Positions 59,571-64,000 of a stretch of 64,000 nucleotides of DNA are shown piece by piece. The position numbers and the translations under genes are program-made. Under the pieces are notes generated by a model. That model did not search any database. It saw nothing but the letters and a program-made list of their open reading frames with translations, and was not told where the DNA came from. The stretch is from the NCBI RefSeq assembly GCF_900143645.1, contig NZ_FRFD01000003.1:558001-622000 (forward strand), in the 5' to 3' direction. The stretch's first letter is position 1; each line of letters starts with the position of its first letter. The DNA is from Anaerocolumna xylanovorans DSM 12503. GTDB taxonomy: Bacteria > Bacillota > Clostridia > Lachnospirales > Lachnospiraceae.

Positions 59571-59986
59571 ATGCAGATTTTTACACAGGAAAGCCTGGAT
59601 TTTCTAAAGGAAGTAAGAGAGCAGAACAGCAAACTCTGGTAACTGCATTAAGGGATACGATGTATGGAATAGATTCGGAATTTGAGCTTCTTCCCATGGT
59701 AGATAAGGCAATATCCCGCATCTATAGGGATACCAGATTTTCAAAGGATAAGAGTCTCTATAAAGACAGAATGTGGATCACCTTTAAAAAGTCCGGTAAA
59801 GATAAATGTGATTATCCGGCTTATTTTCTTGAAATAACGCCTTATGTTTATCGGTATGGCATGGTTTTTTTCAGTGCAACACCAAAATCCATGGATGCGG
59901 TCAGAGAAAGAATGGACAAAAAAAGCAAAGAGGTAACAGGCATTATTGAAGAAATGGAGAAAAAGGGGATATTCCATCTGGAATAA
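59571..59986 (+). pseudogene. DUF2461 family gene, broken twice
   Basis: Has a good start (AAAGGAGAG before the ATG) and reads MQIFTQESLDFLKEVREQNS, then stops after KLW at about 59640. The frame shifts to LVTALRDTMYGID and continues with AISRIYRDTRFSKDKSLYK and MVFFSATPKSMDAVRERMD, both family motifs, ending early at KGIFHLE. The 15-20 residues usually found after the first break are missing, and the last third of the family (about 80 residues) is absent. DUF2461 function is unknown; the gene is almost surely dead. Confidence 0.82.
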
Positions 59987-60008
59987 GGGTTCGTGAACGA
60001 GAAGATAA

Positions 60009-60069
60009 ATAAATAGATGCGAAAATCAGCGTGCATTTCCAAAAACATCCTTCATGGGTTTGTCCTGGG
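60009..60069. repeat. Dispersed 62-bp repeat, copy 2
   Basis: Begins ATAAATAGATGC and ends GTTTGTCCTGGG, matching 38998-39059 at about three quarters of positions with one gap. It starts 22 bp after the truncated end of the DUF2461 pseudogene and lies in the leader region upstream of vanR. Confidence 0.7.
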
Positions 60070-60153
60070 CAATAGCCAATGGGCCTTGTATACTTTCTCC
60101 TTTTGGTATATTATGCTACATAGGAAAGTATTATAAAAAATGCGAGGATAGTC

Positions 60154-60843
60154 ATGGGAGAAACAGTATTAATTGTAGATGATGAAAAGGAAATTGCTGA
60201 CTTACTGGAATTATATCTTAAAAATGAGGGCTTTACAGTATATAAATATTACACCGGAAAAGAGGCACTTGCGTGTATCAATTCCAACAAATTAAGCCTG
60301 GCGGTGCTGGATGTGATGCTTCCGGATATTGACGGCTTTCGTATCTGCCAAAAGATTCGGGAAAAGTATTTCTTCCCGGTTATTATGCTGACGGCAAAGG
60401 TTGAGGATATGGACAAGATTATGGGGCTTACCCTTGGGGCGGATGATTATATTACCAAACCCTTCAACCCCTTAGAGGTGGTAGCCAGGGTAAAGACCCA
60501 GCTTCGCCGTTACATGCGCTATAATACGGCAGAAGAGGCAGAAGCTTTTGAATATGATATCAGAGGGCTTACCATTAATAAGGAGACCCACCAGTGCCTG
60601 CTTTATGAAAAGGAATTGTCCTTAACTCCCATTGAATTCTCTATTCTTTGGTATCTGTGCGACCACAGGGGAAAGGTAGTGTCCTCGGAGGAGCTTTTTG
60701 AAGCAGTGTGGCAGGAAAAGTTTCTGGATAATAACAATACCGTGATGGCACACATCGGAAGACTTAGAGAAAAGATGCAGGATAATTCCAAGAATCCGAA
60801 ATTTGTCAAAACGGTTTGGGGAGTGGGGTATAAAATTGAGTAA
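60154..60843 (+). CDS. vanR: VanR-type response regulator (OmpR family)
   Basis: 229 residues. Receiver domain 1-115 with Asp53 as phosphorylation site (LAVLDVMLPD), Thr in MLTAK and Lys in DDYITKPF; winged-helix DNA-binding domain at about 130-228 ending KTVWGVGYKIE. It overlaps the start of the sensor kinase gene by eight bases. Resemblance and position before vanG and vanXY point to VanR control of the D-Ala-D-Ser peptidoglycan genes. Phosphorylated by the following kinase. Confidence 0.88.
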   Translation: MGETVLIVDDEKEIADLLELYLKNEGFTVYKYYTGKEALACINSNKLSLAVLDVMLPDIDGFRICQKIREKYFFPVIMLTAKVEDMDKIMGLTLGADDYITKPFNPLEVVARVKTQLRRYMRYNTAEEAEAFEYDIRGLTINKETHQCLLYEKELSLTPIEFSILWYLCDHRGKVVSSEELFEAVWQEKFLDNNNTVMAHIGRLREKMQDNSKNPKFVKTVWGVGYKIE

Positions 60844-61930
60844 AAAAACAAGTATCAAGAGAAGGCTTACCGGATATATCTTTACCCGGTTCCTTTTATG
60901 GGGAGTTATCTATACGGCGCTTTTGCTTGGTTCCTTTCTTTTTGCCAGGGCATTTTTAGGAAGCTTTATCTGGTATTCCGATAATAGTCTTTACCATCTG
61001 TTCAGGCTGATTAACGACTATAATGTGTTTTTTCTTGGAGGCTTATGGCTAATGGGGGTAGGTATAATCTTTCTGCATTACTGGTTCAAGACCCTGGGCT
61101 ATCTGGAACAGGTGGTGAAAGCAGCGGGAGAAATTTATAACCCTACCGAAGAGCTTATCACCCTGCCGGCAGAACTAAATGAGGTGGAAAACCAGATGAA
61201 CCAGACCAAGCTGCAGGTAACGCGTAATGAGAGAGCTGCCAGGGAGGCCGAACAGCGTAAGAATGATCTGGTGGTATATCTTGCCCACGATTTAAAAACA
61301 CCCCTGACTTCCGTTATCGGCTATCTGACGCTGCTTCGTGATGAAAGAGAGATATCCAAAGAGCTTCAGGAGAAATATCTTTCAATTTCTTTAAATAAAG
61401 CAGAGCGTTTGGAAGAGTTAATCAATGAATTCTTTGATATTACCAGATTCAACCTTACGAATCTGACCCTTGAACTAAGCCGTGTCAACATCACCAGAAT
61501 GCTGGAACAGATAATATTTGAGGCCGGTCCTTCCTTTAAGGAGAAAGAACTGTCCTGTGAACTAAAGGCAGAGGGGGATATCTATATCCGGTGTGATGCA
61601 GGAAAGATGCAGCGGGTTTTTGATAATCTCTTGCGAAATGCGATTAATTACAGCTTTGAGGGGGATACCATAGTGGCAGCCATAAAGCCGGAGGGTGATA
61701 ATATCCACTTTATATTTATCAATCACGGAAATACTATACAGGAGGAGAAGCTAAGCCGGATATTCGAGCAGTTTTACCGCCTGGATACGGCAAGGCAGTC
61801 AAGGACGGGAGGCGCAGGACTGGGTCTTGCCATAGCAAAGGAAATCGTAGAACTTCATAACGGAAAGATAACCGCGGCCAGTAAGGATGAGATTATAACC
61901 TTTGAGATTGTTATGCCGGCGGGTTTATAA
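60836..61930 (+). CDS. vanS: VanS-type sensor histidine kinase
   Basis: 365 residues from a TTG start at 60836, chosen because GGAGTGGGG lies seven bases upstream and the protein begins MSKKTSIKRRLTG. Two transmembrane helices (about 14-35 and 63-82) with a short external loop, a linker, the H box YLAHDLKTPLTSVIGY with His151, and ATPase boxes (NLLRNAINYS, GGAGLGLAIAKEIVELH). VanS senses glycopeptide or cell-wall stress and phosphorylates VanR. Followed by a terminator before vanG. Confidence 0.88.
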   Translation: MSKKTSIKRRLTGYIFTRFLLWGVIYTALLLGSFLFARAFLGSFIWYSDNSLYHLFRLINDYNVFFLGGLWLMGVGIIFLHYWFKTLGYLEQVVKAAGEIYNPTEELITLPAELNEVENQMNQTKLQVTRNERAAREAEQRKNDLVVYLAHDLKTPLTSVIGYLTLLRDEREISKELQEKYLSISLNKAERLEELINEFFDITRFNLTNLTLELSRVNITRMLEQIIFEAGPSFKEKELSCELKAEGDIYIRCDAGKMQRVFDNLLRNAINYSFEGDTIVAAIKPEGDNIHFIFINHGNTIQEEKLSRIFEQFYRLDTARQSRTGGAGLGLAIAKEIVELHNGKITAASKDEIITFEIVMPAGL

Positions 61931-62016
61931 GAAAGTATATATCCCTTATACGGTCTAATATCAGAAAATCTTAAGAAATTCCGTATAAAAAACAAGGAAT
62001 TTCATAATGGAAAACG

Positions 62017-62073
62017 AAAAAAGGCTGTCTGTTGTTTTGATATGATGATATCAAAGCAGCGGGCAGCCTTTTT
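62017..62073 (+). terminator. Hairpin between vanS and vanG
   Basis: AAAAAGGCTG (with the extension through TTTTGATAT) pairs with ATATCAAA and CAGCCTTTTT in one long stem with a few mismatches, ending in five T's. A strong intrinsic terminator, so vanG needs its own promoter or regulated read-through. Confidence 0.85.
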
Positions 62074-62092
62074 GCTTTACAAAATTTTAACC

Positions 62093-62125
62093 GGACAGGT
62101 TCTGATAGGTCCCCTAAGGCTGTCC
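62093..62125 (+). promoter_or_regulatory. GGACAG/CTGTCC dyad before vanG
   Basis: GGACAG (62093-62098) and CTGTCC (62120-62125) form a dyad 30 bp upstream of the vanG start, in the short space between the terminator and the gene. It may be a VanR site or part of the leader; I see no clear -35/-10. Confidence 0.35.
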
Positions 62126-62154
62126 TTCAAATAGAAACCACAGGAGGAATGAAA

Positions 62155-63207
62155 ATGAGTAAGAAAAATATCGCAGTAATATTCGGAGGATGCTCTACAG
62201 AATATGAGGTATCCCTGCAATCGGCTTTTTCAATTTTAAAGGTTTTAGAAGGAATGGAGAATTACAACATTATCTGTCTTGGTATTACCAGGGAAGGAGC
62301 CTGGTACCGGTATTTGGGTCCTTTGTCGGAGATTGAAAAGGGTACCTGGCAGGAAAATAAGGAATTACTGCATCCTGCTCTTATTTCGCCGGACAGAAGT
62401 CTTAGGGGAATGATTGAGTTCACAAAGAAAGGCATGAAAACCATACGCCTTCATGGAGCTTTCCCCGTACTTCACGGTAAAAATGGGGAGGATGGCACGG
62501 TGCAGGGACTTATTGAGCTGGCAGGTATTCCATTGATTGGCTGTGACACGGAAAGCTCGGCCCTTTGCATGGATAAGGACAGGGCTCACAGGCTGGTAAA
62601 GGAAGCCGGAATTAAAGTGCCAAAAGCAGTTCTATTCACCAGAAGGGAAGAAGACGAGGCTGTACTTAAAAAGGTAAGCGGTTTGTCCTTTCCCCTGTTT
62701 GTAAAACCGGTAAAAGCAGGCTCCTCCTTTGGTATTACAAAGGTATATCAAGAGGAAGAACTGCTTCCTGCCATTGAAGAAGCCTTCCGGCATGACGGTG
62801 AGGTACTGGTTGAAGAGAATATTACAGGTTTTGAGGTAGGCTGTGCTGTAATGGGCAGGGACAACCTGATTATTGGTGAAGTGGATGAAATTGAGCTGAC
62901 AGAAGGATTCTTTGATTATACAGAAAAATACACCTTAAAAAGTGCGGTTATCCATATGCCTGCCAGAATCGATCATGAAACGGGAAAAAGAATCAAGGCA
63001 AGTGCAGCGCTTATCTATAAAACCCTTGGCTGCAAGGGCTTTGCAAGGGTGGACATGTTCTTGACGGAAAAGAAAGAGATTGTATTTAATGAGGTGAATA
63101 CCATTCCGGGTTTTACTTCTCACAGCAGATATCCCGGTATGATGAAGGGTATCGGTCTTTCCTATGCAGATATCATAAGCAGGCTTATTGCAGAGGAGGT
63201 AGGGTGA
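62155..63207 (+). CDS. vanG: VanG-type D-alanine-D-serine ligase
   Basis: 350 residues. ATP-grasp ligase beginning KKNIAVIFGGCSTEYEVSLQ, with FPVLHGKNGEDGT, CDTESSALCMDKDRAH, FVKPVKAGSSFGITKV and NEVNTIPGFTSHSRYPGMM. The Y-S-F-type serine-binding pattern and the word EKYTLKSA are as in VanG, not as in housekeeping Ddl. It makes D-Ala-D-Ser for peptidoglycan ends that bind vancomycin weakly. The ATG at 62155 has AGGAGG seven bases upstream. Coupled to vanXY. In C. difficile a similar cluster is chromosomal and needs induction. Confidence 0.92.
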   Translation: MSKKNIAVIFGGCSTEYEVSLQSAFSILKVLEGMENYNIICLGITREGAWYRYLGPLSEIEKGTWQENKELLHPALISPDRSLRGMIEFTKKGMKTIRLHGAFPVLHGKNGEDGTVQGLIELAGIPLIGCDTESSALCMDKDRAHRLVKEAGIKVPKAVLFTRREEDEAVLKKVSGLSFPLFVKPVKAGSSFGITKVYQEEELLPAIEEAFRHDGEVLVEENITGFEVGCAVMGRDNLIIGEVDEIELTEGFFDYTEKYTLKSAVIHMPARIDHETGKRIKASAALIYKTLGCKGFARVDMFLTEKKEIVFNEVNTIPGFTSHSRYPGMMKGIGLSYADIISRLIAEEVG

Positions 63208-63974
63208 TGGAGAAGGTAATGGAGAAGGTATTGGTGAACAGTGCGGATGTTTATAAAGGATATTTGATATTGGTCAACAAAGATTATCCTCTGAAGAAAG
63301 AAAGTGTAAGCAGGGAGAGGCTTTCGGGAATAGGTGAAGGTATCTGTCTGGAGAACCGGACAGCTTCCATGCTGATGCAGCTTCTTAACGAACTTAAGGC
63401 AAAGAAAAAAATCACTGCTGTAAGCGGGTACCGCAGTTTTAAAGAGCAGGAAAAGATTTATACCAATTCCCTGGATGAAAATGGCAGGGAGTTTACAGAG
63501 AAGTATGTAGCCCTGCCCGGTGCAAGCGAGCATCAGACCGGCTTGGCCATTGACCTTGGAGAGACAAAAAAGGAAATTAATTTTTTGTGTCCGGAATTTC
63601 CTTATAAGGGAATTTGTCAGGAGTTCAGAGAAAAAGCAGCCTCCTATGGATTTATACAAAGATACGAAAAGGAAAAAGAAGGTATAACCGGGATAGGACA
63701 TGAGCCCTGGCACTTCCGTTATGTGGGATATCCCCATTCCAAAATAATGAGAGAAGGTAATCTGACGCTGGAAGAATATACAGAAGAAATAGAGAACCAT
63801 CCATACGGAGAAAATCCTCTGGTATTTGGCGAAGGAAAGCAAAAGGTTGAAATCAGTTATCTTGAGATGGGGGAAGGGGAAGAGAGGGCATTAAGCTTTT
63901 TGGCAGACGCCATTTATCAGGTATCGGGAAATAACAAAAAGGGTGTCATTATAACGAAATGGCAGGGACGGTAA
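63207..63974 (+). CDS. vanXY: VanXY-type D,D-dipeptidase/carboxypeptidase
   Basis: 255 residues, no signal peptide. M15B zinc peptidase with SGYRSFKEQEKIY, zinc ligands in SEHQTGLAIDLG (His, Asp) and the catalytic Glu and third ligand His in EPWHFRYVG. In VanG-type clusters the bifunctional VanXY removes D-Ala-D-Ala and D-Ala-ending pentapeptide before the new ligase product is used. The ATG at 63207 shares its first base with the vanG stop (TGATG) and GAGGAGG lies seven bases before; a GTG at 63204 is possible. Confidence 0.9.
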   Translation: MEKVMEKVLVNSADVYKGYLILVNKDYPLKKESVSRERLSGIGEGICLENRTASMLMQLLNELKAKKKITAVSGYRSFKEQEKIYTNSLDENGREFTEKYVALPGASEHQTGLAIDLGETKKEINFLCPEFPYKGICQEFREKAASYGFIQRYEKEKEGITGIGHEPWHFRYVGYPHSKIMREGNLTLEEYTEEIENHPYGENPLVFGEGKQKVEISYLEMGEGEERALSFLADAIYQVSGNNKKGVIITKWQGR

Positions 63975-63978
63975 AAAG

Positions 63979-64000
63979 TTGAAAGAAAATACAAATATGA
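63979..64000 (+). CDS. Start of next gene, possibly vanT serine racemase
   Basis: Only 22 bases are in the window: a TTG at 63979, followed by MKENTNM when read as a start, with AGGGACGG about ten bases upstream. VanG clusters usually continue with vanT, the membrane serine/alanine racemase that supplies D-Ser. Called from position alone. Confidence 0.3.

Noticed and set aside
62093..62125. GGACAG/CTGTCC dyad as a T-box or other riboswitch before vanG
   Set aside because: The space between terminator and vanG start is about 80 bp, too short for known large riboswitch folds, and no conserved core was recognised.

Overview
The window reads as the chromosome of a low-to-mid GC, Gram-positive, anaerobic, carbohydrate-degrading Firmicute, most likely a Lachnospiraceae member close to Lachnoclostridium or Anaerocolumna. 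Support: strong AAAGGAG-type ribosome binding sites, many GntR/MarR/LacI regulators, LplB/YtcP-type sugar ABC permeases, domain-permuted GH3 enzymes, a beta-1,2-oligoglucan phosphorylase-like GH94 enzyme and a vanG-type cluster. Genus is an inference. I see no rRNA, tRNA, CRISPR array or transposase gene.

Layout. 1-1749: end of an anaerobic cobalamin operon (cbiN, cbiK, cbiL). 1806-4603: AEC transporter, then a GntR regulator divergent from a uridine phosphorylase. 4771-11973: a fructoselysine (Amadori product) region: divergent YtcJ-type amidohydrolase, frlB, frlA-like permease, GntR, frlD, frlR-like GntR. Four promoters here carry the same TGGTATA box on their -10 elements. 12030-17850: agmatine deiminase system, divergent membrane LuxR regulator aguR and aguBDAC. 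17982-22299: secreted alpha-amylase with two starch-binding modules; chemoreceptor. 22572-30213: small regulators (a tandem HTH duplication, three MarR, one HxlR), an alpha/beta hydrolase, a membrane-anchored permuted NlpC/P60-like protein, carbonic anhydrase, MscS channel and a flavin-type oxidoreductase. 30358-36030: CcdA-thioredoxin fusion, Crp/Fnr regulator, cupin, M50-like membrane protease, uridine kinase, histidine phosphatase. 36112-40476: BlaI/BlaR1-like pair, AAC(6')-like acetyltransferase, nitrilase-family amidohydrolase. 40602-56128: a beta-1,2-glucan (sophorooligosaccharide)-type utilisation locus: GH3 and GH94 on one strand, then a divergent ABC transporter, LacI regulator, EEP-family hydrolase, DUF1275 protein and a second permuted GH3. 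56214-59986: a broken Phd/Doc module, MerR regulator with ABC exporter, and a broken DUF2461 gene. 60154-64000: vanRS, vanG, vanXY and the probable start of vanT.

Besides the genes there are dispersed small elements: a hairpin fused to the ribosome binding site of unrelated genes (three full and two half copies), a two-hairpin repeat (2 copies), a ~62-bp repeat (2 copies) and a 109-bp terminal-inverted-repeat element after aguC. Several promoters can be read directly, including one that appears to give a leaderless marR mRNA. All assignments are from reading the sequence; no database search was run.
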